Source: Fibrobacter sp. UWT2 (GTDB taxonomy: Bacteria; Fibrobacterota; Fibrobacteria; Fibrobacterales; Fibrobacteraceae). From it: DNA of 64,000 nt. Below the pieces are notes generated by a model. That model made no database searches, was not told the DNA's origin, and was given only the letters and a program-made list of their open reading frames with translations. Shown piece by piece: positions 38,400 to 45,974 of the stretch. Position 1 is the stretch's first letter, and the number at the start of each line of letters is the position of its first letter. Made by a program: the position numbers and the translations under genes. The stretch spans positions 1 through 64,000 of the forward strand of contig NZ_FRBF01000017.1 in NCBI RefSeq assembly GCF_900142545.1. Reading direction: 5' to 3'.

Positions 38400-39695
38400 A
38401 TGAAAAAGCTTTTGAAAATTCTCATCCTCCTCGTGATTCTTGGCGCTATCGCTTATGGCGTCAAGATGTTCTTTTTTTCCGAGAAGGCGAGCGCTGCCGC
38501 AGGCCCGCTCGTAAGCACCAAGGTGGTGCAGACCACAATCTCGACCACCATTTCGGCAACTGGTACGTTGGAACCTGTCGACCAGGTGGAAGTCGGTACG
38601 CAGGTGTCGGGCGACATCGCCAAAATCAACGTCGACTTTAATTCCAAGGTCAAAAAAGGCCAGATTATCGCCGAACTGGACAAATCCAAGCTCAAGGCCA
38701 CGCTCACGCAGGCTGAAATTGCCTTCCGTAGCGCCGAAACCGACTATAAGTATAAGGAATCGACCTACAACCGCGTCAAGAAACTTTCCGAAAGCCATTC
38801 CGCAAGCGCTGTGGAACTGGAAACTGCCGAATACAACATGAATTCGGCAAAGCTCTCCGTTGAACGCAGCCAGAACGAAGTCAACCAGGCTCGACTTAAC
38901 TTGAGCTATGCAACCATCAAGAGCCCCATTGATGGCGTAGTCCTGAAGCGCGCCGTTGAAGTCGGCCAGACGGTGGCCGCCTCCATGAGTACTCCTACTT
39001 TGTTCGTAATCGCCAAGGACTTGAGCCAAATGAAGGTGATGGCCGCCGTAGATGAAGCGGACATCGGTCAGGTGAAGCAAGGCCAGCGTGTTACCTTCAC
39101 CGTAGACGCTTTTCAGAACGAAACTTTCAACGGCTCGGTGCAAGAAGTCCGCCTGAATCCGACGACCACGAGCAACGTGGTGACTTACACCGTCGTGATT
39201 ACCGCCGAGAACCCGGAACAGAAACTGCTACCCGGCATGACGGCGACCTGCACCATCGTGACCCAGGAAATCACCGACGCCATCGCGATCCCGGTGAAGG
39301 CTCTCAAGTTTACTCCTGCTGACGGTACCCCGATGGCTGAACCGCCCAAGGGCATGCGCCCGCCGCACCCCGAATCCGGCGATTCTACCGCCAGCGACTT
39401 CCCGAAAGGCGACTTTAAGAAGGGTGATTTTCCACCCATGCCGCCCAAGTCCTTCAAAAAACGCCCCGACGGCAAAAAGCCTAGCGGCAACCTCGTGTGG
39501 GTCAACATCGACGGCAAGGCGGCGCCTCGCCGTGTCAAGACAGGCATCAGCGACGGCGTGAACATCCAGATTCTCAAGGGGCTTTCCGTGGGCGATTCCG
39601 TGGTCGTAAGCCAAGAAACCCTCGGCGCTACCAAGGAAAAGTCCGCCGCCAGCAGCCCGTTCATGCCCGGACCCCCCGGCAAAAAGAAGAAGTAA
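38400..39695 (+). CDS. Periplasmic adaptor of an RND/MacA-type efflux system
   Basis: A 431-residue membrane fusion protein: N-terminal membrane anchor (about 5-22), barrel-sandwich lipoyl halves (GTQVSGDIAKINVDFNSKVKKGQ near 65 and SPIDGVVLKRAVEVGQ near 180), an alpha-helical hairpin (about 100-165) and a beta-barrel (about 205-290). The membrane-proximal domain contains an unusual Pro/Lys/Gly-rich insertion (about 312-362, with FPKGDFKKGDFPP). Such adaptors connect an inner-membrane pump to TolC. No pump or TolC gene is adjacent, so partners are elsewhere. No Shine-Dalgarno sequence is obvious before the ATG. Confidence 0.88.
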   Translation: MKKLLKILILLVILGAIAYGVKMFFFSEKASAAAGPLVSTKVVQTTISTTISATGTLEPVDQVEVGTQVSGDIAKINVDFNSKVKKGQIIAELDKSKLKATLTQAEIAFRSAETDYKYKESTYNRVKKLSESHSASAVELETAEYNMNSAKLSVERSQNEVNQARLNLSYATIKSPIDGVVLKRAVEVGQTVAASMSTPTLFVIAKDLSQMKVMAAVDEADIGQVKQGQRVTFTVDAFQNETFNGSVQEVRLNPTTTSNVVTYTVVITAENPEQKLLPGMTATCTIVTQEITDAIAIPVKALKFTPADGTPMAEPPKGMRPPHPESGDSTASDFPKGDFKKGDFPPMPPKSFKKRPDGKKPSGNLVWVNIDGKAAPRRVKTGISDGVNIQILKGLSVGDSVVVSQETLGATKEKSAASSPFMPGPPGKKKK

Positions 39696-39698
39696 ACA

Positions 39699-39727
39699 TT
39701 GACTTGTATCCCGGTTTTTACTAAATT
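39699..39727 (+). promoter_or_regulatory. Predicted promoter of the yceD-rpmF-plsX operon
   Basis: TTGACT (39699-39704), 17 bp, TAAATT (39722-39727) extended to TAAATTTG. Transcription would start near 39734, only a few bases before the TTG start codon of yceD, implying a leaderless mRNA. Confidence 0.7.
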
Positions 39728-39736
39728 TGGGCTACT

Positions 39737-40252
39737 TTGAGATTAGATATCGCACAAAAACTTGTTGATTCCGAAGACCGCCGGGTGGTCTGGTCCCGCT
39801 CCGATGCCCCCGAAATCTTCGACGAACTGCACCTCAAGGGCGACCTGGTAGCCGAGGTGCTGGTAAGCCCCGAAGGCGAAAGCAAGTGTCTTGTGACCGG
39901 TACAATCTCCGGAGTGCAAACTCTGACCTGCTCCCGTACCTTGGAGCCGTTCGACCGCCCCTTTTCGACTGAAATCGTGGCTGAAATAACGCGCACCGGG
40001 GTTTCGCAACAGGAACTCGATGAAGACGATGTAGACGTCTTTGCCTACCGAATTCCTCAGGGGCAGAACTTCGTGGACCTTTCCGAGTGCATCCGACAGC
40101 TGGTTATTCTACAAGAACCGCAAGCACCCGTGAAAAATCCTGACGAAGATTTTATCTTTGTAACAAACAAACCCGCCGACGAGGAACCTCAAAGCGACCC
40201 TCGTTGGGACAAACTCAAGGCTCTTAAGAGCAAAATGGAAAATAGGAGTTAA
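39737..40252 (+). CDS. yceD: YceD/DUF177 family protein (large-subunit rRNA accumulation protein)
   Basis: A 171-residue protein of the YceD family, which in E. coli and chloroplasts is linked to 23S rRNA accumulation. It is recognised by position directly before rpmF and plsX, by the central CLVTGTISGVQTLTCSRTLEPF segment with the paired Cys, and by the FDLSECIRQ-like stretch VDLSECIRQLVIL near 115. The start is a TTG 9 nt after the -10 box. No in-frame ATG gives a better start. It precedes rpmF by 2 nt. Confidence 0.88.
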   Translation: MRLDIAQKLVDSEDRRVVWSRSDAPEIFDELHLKGDLVAEVLVSPEGESKCLVTGTISGVQTLTCSRTLEPFDRPFSTEIVAEITRTGVSQQELDEDDVDVFAYRIPQGQNFVDLSECIRQLVILQEPQAPVKNPDEDFIFVTNKPADEEPQSDPRWDKLKALKSKMENRS

Positions 40253-40254
40253 AA

Positions 40255-40443
40255 ATGGCAGTACCTAAAAGAAAAACCTCGACCGCCCGTCGTGACAAGC
40301 GCCGCACCCACTGGAAGATGGAAGTGCCCGCTATGGCTACCTGCGATCATTGCGGTTCCGTGAAGCGCCCGCACCGCGTGTGCCCGGTTTGCGGCTACTA
40401 CAATGGTGTCGAAGTGATCAACATGAAGGATGCCGAAGCCTAA
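40255..40443 (+). CDS. rpmF: 50S ribosomal protein L32
   Basis: A 62-residue basic protein starting AVPKRKTSTARRDKRRTHW, the standard L32 N-terminus. CDHCG and CPVCG give a zinc-binding four-cysteine ribbon, so this is the zinc-containing (C+) form. taggag precedes the ATG within the end of yceD. It is cotranscribed with yceD and plsX, a classical arrangement linking ribosome and lipid synthesis. Confidence 0.97.
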   Translation: MAVPKRKTSTARRDKRRTHWKMEVPAMATCDHCGSVKRPHRVCPVCGYYNGVEVINMKDAEA

Positions 40444-40474
40444 TTAACGGTTCTACTGTTGTAAGGAGATGTCC

Positions 40475-41458
40475 ATGGTAAAAGTTGCTCTTGATGCTCT
40501 CGGTGGCGATTTCGCCCCGGACGTAGTGATTGAAGGTGCGGTTAACGCCGTCAACAAGAACGAAAACCTGCATGTGGTTCTGTGCGGACCGGAGGCCGAG
40601 GTCAAGGCTAAGCTCGAAAAGCTTGGCTATGCTGGCAAAGGCATTTCTGTGGTCGATGCACCGGATCCCGTGGCCATGGACGAACATCCTGTCGAAGTCC
40701 TCAAGAAGAAGCCCCATTCCGGCTTGGTGACTTGCGTCGCCTTGCAGAAGAAGGGCATGGTAGATGCCTCCGTGAGTGCCGGTAACTCTGGTGCCATGAT
40801 GGCTAGCTGCCTTATGCTTCTTGGCCGTACTACAGACAAATTCAGCCGTCCGCCTATCGGCTGCGTGATTCCGACCGCTGACCGTCCGATCATCTTGGTC
40901 GATGCCGGTGCAAACGTCGATGAACGCGCTGCTACCTTGGTGGATTTTGCCATTGCAGGTTCCGCTTTCGCCGAGACCTACTTCGGTTACGAAAAGCCAA
41001 AGGTTGGCCTCCTCAATATGGGCGAAGAAGAACACAAGGGCCCGGCTGTGTTGCAGGAAGCTCACCAGTTGCTGAAGGCTGCTCCGGTGAACTTTATCGG
41101 TAACATCGAAGGCGAAACGCTTATCGAAGGCGTGGCCGATGTGGTGGTGACCTCCGGCTTTACGGGTAACGTTGTTTTGAAGATGCTCGAAGGCTTCTAC
41201 GAACTTCACAAGAAGATGTTCGGTGTCATCGATACCCCGAATGGTCGTCGTTTCGACGAAATGTGGGACTACCGTATGACGGGTGGCGCCTTGCTGCTCG
41301 GCCTGAACGGTACCGGCATCATTGCTCACGGCCGTTCCGATGCTCTCGCTATCGAAAAGGCTGTGGAAGTGGCTGCCAAGTACGCCGAAAAGGGCGTGTC
41401 CAAGAACGTCAACGAACGCCTGCTCGCTATCAAGGATGATTCCTCCGAAGCAAAGTAA
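40475..41458 (+). CDS. plsX: Phosphate acyltransferase PlsX
   Basis: A 327-residue enzyme that makes acyl-phosphate from acyl-ACP for phospholipid synthesis at the membrane. Family segments are VKVALDALGGDFAP at the start, SVSAGNSGAMMA near 105, ILVDAGANVDERA near 148, GNIEGETLIEGVADVVVTSGFTGN near 210-232 and GLNGTGIIAHGRSDA near 283. The ATG at 40475 is preferred over the one at 40469 because the aaggag site (40463-40468) would otherwise abut the start codon. Third gene of the yceD operon, closed by a strong terminator. Confidence 0.96.
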   Translation: MVKVALDALGGDFAPDVVIEGAVNAVNKNENLHVVLCGPEAEVKAKLEKLGYAGKGISVVDAPDPVAMDEHPVEVLKKKPHSGLVTCVALQKKGMVDASVSAGNSGAMMASCLMLLGRTTDKFSRPPIGCVIPTADRPIILVDAGANVDERAATLVDFAIAGSAFAETYFGYEKPKVGLLNMGEEEHKGPAVLQEAHQLLKAAPVNFIGNIEGETLIEGVADVVVTSGFTGNVVLKMLEGFYELHKKMFGVIDTPNGRRFDEMWDYRMTGGALLLGLNGTGIIAHGRSDALAIEKAVEVAAKYAEKGVSKNVNERLLAIKDDSSEAK

Positions 41459-41493
41459 GCTTTCTAATTAGCTTATTTGAAACCAGGTTTCAG

Positions 41494-41524
41494 GAACCCC
41501 GAAAAAATCGGGGTTCTTTTTTTT
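41494..41524 (+). terminator. Rho-independent terminator after plsX
   Basis: gaaccccga and tcggggttc pair around an A5 loop, followed by eight T residues. It ends the yceD-rpmF-plsX transcript. Confidence 0.95.
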
Positions 41525-41533
41525 AGACTGAAT

Positions 41534-41566
41534 TGTCATGCCGCACTTGATGCGGCATCAGCTTTT
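41534..41566. repeat. Intergenic palindrome atgccgca/tgcggcat
   Basis: tgtcatgccgcacttgatgcggcatcagcttttt has the same frame as the copy at 37268: stem 41538-41545 with 41551-41558, cttga loop and cagctttt tail. The rest of the 272-bp gap to fabD has a TATATT box at 41617-41622 and no gene. Confidence 0.8.
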
Positions 41567-41730
41567 TAGACAGAATTTTCATAAACTCGCTTGTTATGGA
41601 AATGTGCTAAAAACCTTATATTTACAATTTCTTGTATACAGGGGCTGACGGTTCGTTTCCGCCTGTCCTTATTTTCTAAATTGTAGCGCGAAACAATAAA
41701 ATGCGGTCTAGCCGCAGAGGTTTATTTATA

Positions 41731-42651
41731 ATGTCTAAGACGATTCTTCTTTTCCCTGGCCAGGGTGCCCAGTATGTAGGCATGGGCCAGACGCTCGCTT
41801 CTACTTTTGAACCGGCCAAGAAACTCATGCAGCAGGCCGACGAAATTCTCGGTTTCTCGCTCTCCAAGCTCATGGCCGAAGGCCCCGAAGATGTTCTGAA
41901 GAGCACCGACAACACGCAGCCGGCTCTGTTTACGGTGTCCGCTATGGTCATGGAACTCCTCAAGTCCGAAGGCTTTGCCTTTGACTATGTGGCTGGTCAC
42001 TCCCTCGGTGAATACTCTGCCATTTACGCCGCCGGCGGTTTCAGCTTCGAAGAAGGCCTCCGCTTGGTGCGTACCCGTGGCGAACTCATGGCTAGCGCCG
42101 GTTCCAAGAACCCGGGTGCCATGGCTGCTATCATGGGCCAGGACGAAGCCAAGATTCTTGAACTTTGCGAAGCCGTAAAGGATGCTGGTACCGTGGTTCC
42201 GGCAAACATCAACTGCCCGGGTCAGATTGTCGTGTCCGGTGCGGTCGCTGGCGTGAACAAGCTCGTCGAAAACTGCGCTGCTGCCGGTATCAAGGCCATT
42301 CCGCTTGCCGTGTCTGGCGCCTTCCACAGCCCGCTCATGCAGTTCGCTCAGGCAGGCCTTGCCGAAGCGATTGCCAAGACCAAGTTTAACGATGTCGAAA
42401 AGCCGGTCATCGCCAACGTGATTGCCGAACCGGTCACGAAGGGCTCTGAAATCGCTGACCTCCTGGTGCGCCAGCTGGTGTCTCCGGTTCGCTGGAACGA
42501 CTGCATGAACAAGGCTATGTCTCTGGGCGTGACCCAGGGTGTCGAAGTGGGCTCCGGCAAGGTGCTCATGGGCCTCATGCGCAAGATCAGCCGCGACGTG
42601 AAGGTCACTCCGGTCGAAACGATCGAAGCTTTCCAGGCTCTCAAGGGATAA
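41731..42651 (+). CDS. fabD: Malonyl-CoA:ACP transacylase
   Basis: A 306-residue enzyme that loads malonyl groups onto ACP for fatty acid synthesis. It has LLFPGQGAQYVGMG at the N-terminus, the catalytic serine motif GHSLGEYSA (Ser near 92), the arginine region around EGLRLVRTRGELM and the His-containing AVSGAFHSPLM near 200. The ATG at 41731 matches the family start; agagg lies 12 nt upstream. fabG follows after 28 nt. Confidence 0.97.
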   Translation: MSKTILLFPGQGAQYVGMGQTLASTFEPAKKLMQQADEILGFSLSKLMAEGPEDVLKSTDNTQPALFTVSAMVMELLKSEGFAFDYVAGHSLGEYSAIYAAGGFSFEEGLRLVRTRGELMASAGSKNPGAMAAIMGQDEAKILELCEAVKDAGTVVPANINCPGQIVVSGAVAGVNKLVENCAAAGIKAIPLAVSGAFHSPLMQFAQAGLAEAIAKTKFNDVEKPVIANVIAEPVTKGSEIADLLVRQLVSPVRWNDCMNKAMSLGVTQGVEVGSGKVLMGLMRKISRDVKVTPVETIEAFQALKG

Positions 42652-42679
42652 TTTTAACTACAAACCACAGGTAACTACT

Positions 42680-43420
42680 ATGGGTAAACTTACTGGTAAA
42701 AAGGCAATCGTGACCGGCGCTTCTCGCGGTATCGGTCTTGCCATTGCAACCAAGCTCGCCAGCGAAGGTGCTGACGTCGCCATCCTTTCCACCTCGGTCA
42801 AGGAAGAATTGGCCGCCAAACTTTCCGCCGAACTTGGGGTGCAGGTCAAGAGCTATGCTTGCAATGTGGCCGACTCCGAAACGGTGCAGAACGTGTTCAA
42901 GCAGATCATTGCTGACATGGGCACGGTTGACATTCTGGTGAACAACGCCGGTATTACCCGCGATGGCCTGCTGATGCGCATGAAGGACGAAGACTTCGAC
43001 GCCGTGATCGCCACGAACCTGCGTTCCGTGTTCCTTTGCACCCGCGCTGTCGCCCGCACCATGATGGGCAAGCGTACTGGCCGCATTATCAACATTTCGA
43101 GCATTAACGCCCTGCACGGTCAGGCCGGTCAGGCCAACTACGCCGCTGCCAAGGCTGGCATTATCGGTATGACCCGCTCTAACGCCATGGAATTTGCCTC
43201 TCGCGGTATTACCGTGAACGCGATTGCCCCCGGTTTTATCGGTACCGACATGACCGCCGCCATGGATGAGGCTACCAAGGAAAAGTATGCCGCCCAGATT
43301 CCGCTCGGCCGCATCGGAAAACCCGAAGATATTGCCAACGCTGCCGCATTTTTGGCATCGGACGACGCCTGCTACATCACCGGCCAGATTCTTGGCGTCG
43401 ATGGTGGGTTGAACGCCTAG
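42680..43420 (+). CDS. fabG: 3-oxoacyl-ACP reductase
   Basis: A 246-residue short-chain dehydrogenase. The NADPH site is KKAIVTGASRGIGLAIA (residues 6-22), followed by VNNAGITRDGLLMRM near 88, the catalytic serine in IINISSINA near 138 and YAAAKAG (Tyr and Lys near 154 and 158). It reduces 3-oxoacyl-ACP in each elongation cycle. It lies between fabD and acpP. Its last codons overlap the -35 element of the predicted acpP promoter. Confidence 0.97.
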   Translation: MGKLTGKKAIVTGASRGIGLAIATKLASEGADVAILSTSVKEELAAKLSAELGVQVKSYACNVADSETVQNVFKQIIADMGTVDILVNNAGITRDGLLMRMKDEDFDAVIATNLRSVFLCTRAVARTMMGKRTGRIINISSINALHGQAGQANYAAAKAGIIGMTRSNAMEFASRGITVNAIAPGFIGTDMTAAMDEATKEKYAAQIPLGRIGKPEDIANAAAFLASDDACYITGQILGVDGGLNA

Positions 43421-43437
43421 GCATTTTTTACTAAATT
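43409..43437 (+). promoter_or_regulatory. Predicted acpP promoter overlapping the end of fabG
   Basis: TTGAAC (43409-43414) lies inside the last fabG codons and TAAATT (43432-43437, extended to TAAATTTG) follows after exactly 17 bp. It closely matches the yceD promoter. It would allow acpP to be made in excess over the enzymes, as carrier protein is needed. Confidence 0.65.
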
Positions 43438-43471
43438 TGAACTCAAACAATCAATCCAAATGGAGATTACA

Positions 43472-43711
43472 ATGAACGAAGAAATTTTCAAGAAGGTCAC
43501 CGCTGTTATCGTTGACAAGCTCGGCGTTAAGGCTGAAGATGTGAAGCCGGAATCCGAATTCGGTAACGACCTCGGTGCCGACTCCCTCGACCGTGTGGAA
43601 CTCGTGATGGCCCTCGAAGACGAATTCGAAGTCGAAATCCTCGACTCCGACGCCGAAAAGTTTGCCAAGGTTGCCGACGTGGTTGCCTTCATCGAAGCTA
43701 AGAAGGCTTAA
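43472..43711 (+). CDS. acpP: Acyl carrier protein
   Basis: A 79-residue acidic helical protein with the phosphopantetheine attachment motif [18 protein letters not shown] (Ser near 37). The ATG at 43472 is chosen because tggag lies 8 nt before it. It carries the growing acyl chain for fatty acid and lipid A synthesis and feeds PlsX. It has its own promoter and a likely terminator downstream. Confidence 0.97.
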   Translation: MNEEIFKKVTAVIVDKLGVKAEDVKPESEFGNDLGADSLDRVELVMALEDEFEVEILDSDAEKFAKVADVVAFIEAKKA

Positions 43712-43745
43712 TTTATTAGCCTCTCTCGATAAGAAACTAGACTGG

Positions 43746-43775
43746 GTGGCCCGGAATGGGTTGCCCTTTCTTTTT
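43746..43775 (+). terminator. Likely terminator after acpP
   Basis: gggtggccc can pair with gggttgccc using three G-U pairs, followed by tttctttttg. The hairpin is weaker than the others but well placed 35 nt after the stop. Confidence 0.6.
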
Positions 43776-43891
43776 GAGCGATGAGGCCGCTCGTAAACTC
43801 GCTTTGAGGTCGCTTCGCTTTGGGGTTTGTAGATATCCTCTTACCTCAGAGGCGCGTAGCGCCGACCTCATAGCTCACAGCTATATTATAC
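43776..43891. other. Repeat-like non-coding stretch between acpP and rnc
   Basis: This stretch is rich in short repeated words such as gaggtcgcttcgcttt, cctcagagg and cctcatagctcacagc, and includes the palindrome ggcgcgtagcgcc (43852-43864). No gene is visible where fabF lies in many bacteria. TATATT at 43882-43887 ends 4 nt before the rnc ATG. Confidence 0.5.
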
Positions 43892-44710
43892 ATGGAAAAG
43901 AACACTCTACTCCACAAAGTGCTTAAACTCTGGTTTCGCCAGAAGTCCGATGGCGGGCTTGAGGCGAAGCTCGGGTACCGGTTCAAGGATCCTGAACTTT
44001 TGGCGCACGCCCTGGTGCACCGTTCATTCTTGACAGGTACTGACCTGCCTTACGTGAGCAACAACGAACGTCTGGAATTCCTGGGCGATTCCGTGCTGAA
44101 CATGCTCACCACCGAATACCTTTACAAGACTTACCCCGACGACCCGGAAGGTGAACTTTCCAAGCGCAAGAGCGCCATCGTCTCGGGACATGCTTGCGCC
44201 CAGTCGTCCAAGGAATGGAGCCTGAGCGAATACGTGAAGGTGGGCAAGGCCGAAGAAAAACTCGGCGGCCGCGGCAAGGAAAGCATTCTGGCCGACGCCT
44301 ACGAAGCGGTTCTTGGCGCCGTGTATTTGGATGGCGGCCTCGACGAAGTCCGCGTGATTCTGAACAAGTTCCACTTTCCGCGTGTGCAAGAGATTATCTC
44401 TGCCGAAGACTTTATCAACCACAAGAGCGAACTGCTGGAATACCTGCAGGGCAAGCTCCGCACGGTTCCGGAATACGTGGTGGTCGATGAATCGGGCCCG
44501 GAACACCAGAAGGTGTTCACGGTCGAAGTCCATGTGGACGGCCGCGTGTACGGTCGCGGACAGGGTGGCAACAAGAAGAAGGCCGAACAGGAGGCCTCTC
44601 GCGTGTCGCTCGAAATGCTGCTAGCCGAAGCCGCCAAGGCCGAAGCAGAAAAGGGCCCGGAAGAATCCAAGCCCAAGAAACAAAAGCAGCGCCACGTTGG
44701 GCTGCCGTAA
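43892..44710 (+). CDS. rnc: Ribonuclease III
   Basis: A 272-residue double-strand-specific endoribonuclease. The catalytic domain has NNERLEFLGDSVLNML near residue 65 and ADAYEAVLGAVYLDGG near 132, which supply the acidic metal ligands. The double-stranded RNA-binding domain (about 170-240) contains QKVFTVEVHVDGRVYGRGQGGNKKKAEQ. A charged Lys/Glu tail of about 25 residues (KAEAEKGPEESKPKKQKQ) is longer than in E. coli. It processes rRNA and structured mRNAs. It follows the fatty acid genes as in many bacteria, though fabF is absent. Confidence 0.96.
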   Translation: MEKNTLLHKVLKLWFRQKSDGGLEAKLGYRFKDPELLAHALVHRSFLTGTDLPYVSNNERLEFLGDSVLNMLTTEYLYKTYPDDPEGELSKRKSAIVSGHACAQSSKEWSLSEYVKVGKAEEKLGGRGKESILADAYEAVLGAVYLDGGLDEVRVILNKFHFPRVQEIISAEDFINHKSELLEYLQGKLRTVPEYVVVDESGPEHQKVFTVEVHVDGRVYGRGQGGNKKKAEQEASRVSLEMLLAEAAKAEAEKGPEESKPKKQKQRHVGLP

Positions 44711-44727
44711 TCTTAGAAAGCCGTAAA

Positions 44728-44759
44728 AGGAGATCCCGGCTCAAGGCCGGGATGACATT
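44728..44759. repeat. Intergenic palindrome atcccggc/gccgggat (terminator-like)
   Basis: Stem 44733-44740 with 44746-44753 around tcaag, followed by gacatttt. This is the reverse-orientation member of the tgtcat-ccgg repeat family at 37268 and 41534. It sits between the convergent rnc and lipoprotein genes and probably ends transcription from both sides. Confidence 0.75.
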
Positions 44760-45971
44760 TTAGCGTAAAAAGTCGCTGGGCTTGACGCCGTAGAACACGA
44801 CATCGTCAATCCAGAATTCCGTGCTGTCGTAGGCGGCGATCGAAATCGTCGTCACCGACTTGCTGATGACTTCCCAGCCGAGGTTTCCGTACTTGTCGTC
44901 GCGCGGCTTGAAGTTTTCGGGCTTTATAACTCGTCGCGTCCACTCGTCGCTAGTCTTGAGCGTGTCGTAGGCGAGTGTCTTGCCTTCGGTGTTTGATTCG
45001 CCCAAGGTTTCCAGGATAATCGAGATGACGCCTGTGCCGCGAGCGTAGTAAACGATAGAATCGGTCGCGGACAAGTCGCAGGGCGATTCTTCCTTGCAAA
45101 TCCAGATTCCGTAGAACGACCAGGAACCACGCATGGCTGCCGAAGTTTCCCAATAAATAGCGTTCCCTTCGCGATCTGCGCCCGCTTCGACAATGAATTC
45201 CGAGAGGTCTTTGCGGGTTTCGGGAATGATTTCGACTTCGGGAGTCGTCTTGACGCTTGTGTCGGTAGAAGACATGTAGCCCGTTTCGCTGATGCCGAGT
45301 TCCTTGATTGTGAATTGGGCACTTGCCGATTCAAAATCCAGCACCTTGACCGAGTCGGGCTCGAAGGTGCGCACGTTTGCAGAAACATCTTCGCCGGCAT
45401 CGATTTTGGTGGACTGTTCGACAACGCTGTCGCCAATGATCACGCGCATGTCGTATTCGTACGGCGGCAGCGAATCCATTTCGTAAAAGCCTTCGCTGTC
45501 GGTTTTAACCAGGCGATCGGTGCCGTACACTTGCACCCAGGCGTAGTCGACGCTGTCGGGCAAGTAAACCTTGCCGCGCAGGCTGCCCGTTTTTTCGAGG
45601 GCGTACTGTACGGAATCGCCTTCTTGAATGTCTTTGGCCGAAATCTTGGTGAACAGGCCTTCGCCGGCGTCGACAATTTCAATCATTGCCTCATTTACGC
45701 TAAGGCTGTCGATGTGAATTTGGCCCAAGGAATCGGTCGTGAATTCCTCGAAGAAAATAGCTTTGGAAGAATCGTCTTCGATGTCGCGGACAAAGTCCAC
45801 GGAACGCATGCGGGCGACAACGCCCACCGCCGGTTTAGAATCTTCACGGACAATCTGAATCAAGAACGCGTTTTCGGTTTCAACGGTACTAATGCCCGCG
45901 ACTTCTTTGTCGGAGCAAGCCCAAAAGGCCAGGGGCGCTAAACACGCGAGTAGCAAAAACAGTCGTTTCAT
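44760..45971 (-). CDS. Lipoprotein with carboxypeptidase-like regulatory domain and C-terminal beta-sandwich
   Basis: A 403-residue exported lipoprotein. The signal peptide ends in LAFWAC (lipid Cys near 19). A beta-rich regulatory-type domain (about 125-200, GSLRGKVYLPDSVDYAWVQVYGTDR) is followed by a sandwich (about 215-403) with GSWSFYGIWIC and TEFWIDDVVFYG, resembling family 11-type carbohydrate-binding folds. Function is unknown. It starts 3 nt after the TIGR02147-type gene, so the two form an operon. It may act at the cell surface with the regulator as partner. Confidence 0.75.
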   Translation of the reverse strand: MKRLFLLLACLAPLAFWACSDKEVAGISTVETENAFLIQIVREDSKPAVGVVARMRSVDFVRDIEDDSSKAIFFEEFTTDSLGQIHIDSLSVNEAMIEIVDAGEGLFTKISAKDIQEGDSVQYALEKTGSLRGKVYLPDSVDYAWVQVYGTDRLVKTDSEGFYEMDSLPPYEYDMRVIIGDSVVEQSTKIDAGEDVSANVRTFEPDSVKVLDFESASAQFTIKELGISETGYMSSTDTSVKTTPEVEIIPETRKDLSEFIVEAGADREGNAIYWETSAAMRGSWSFYGIWICKEESPCDLSATDSIVYYARGTGVISIILETLGESNTEGKTLAYDTLKTSDEWTRRVIKPENFKPRDDKYGNLGWEVISKSVTTISIAAYDSTEFWIDDVVFYGVKPSDFLR

Positions 45972-45974
45972 GTT

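Noticed and set aside
43776-43891. Small RNA gene between acpP and rnc
   Set aside because: There are short repeats and one palindrome, but no recognisable promoter-terminator pair or known RNA fold.
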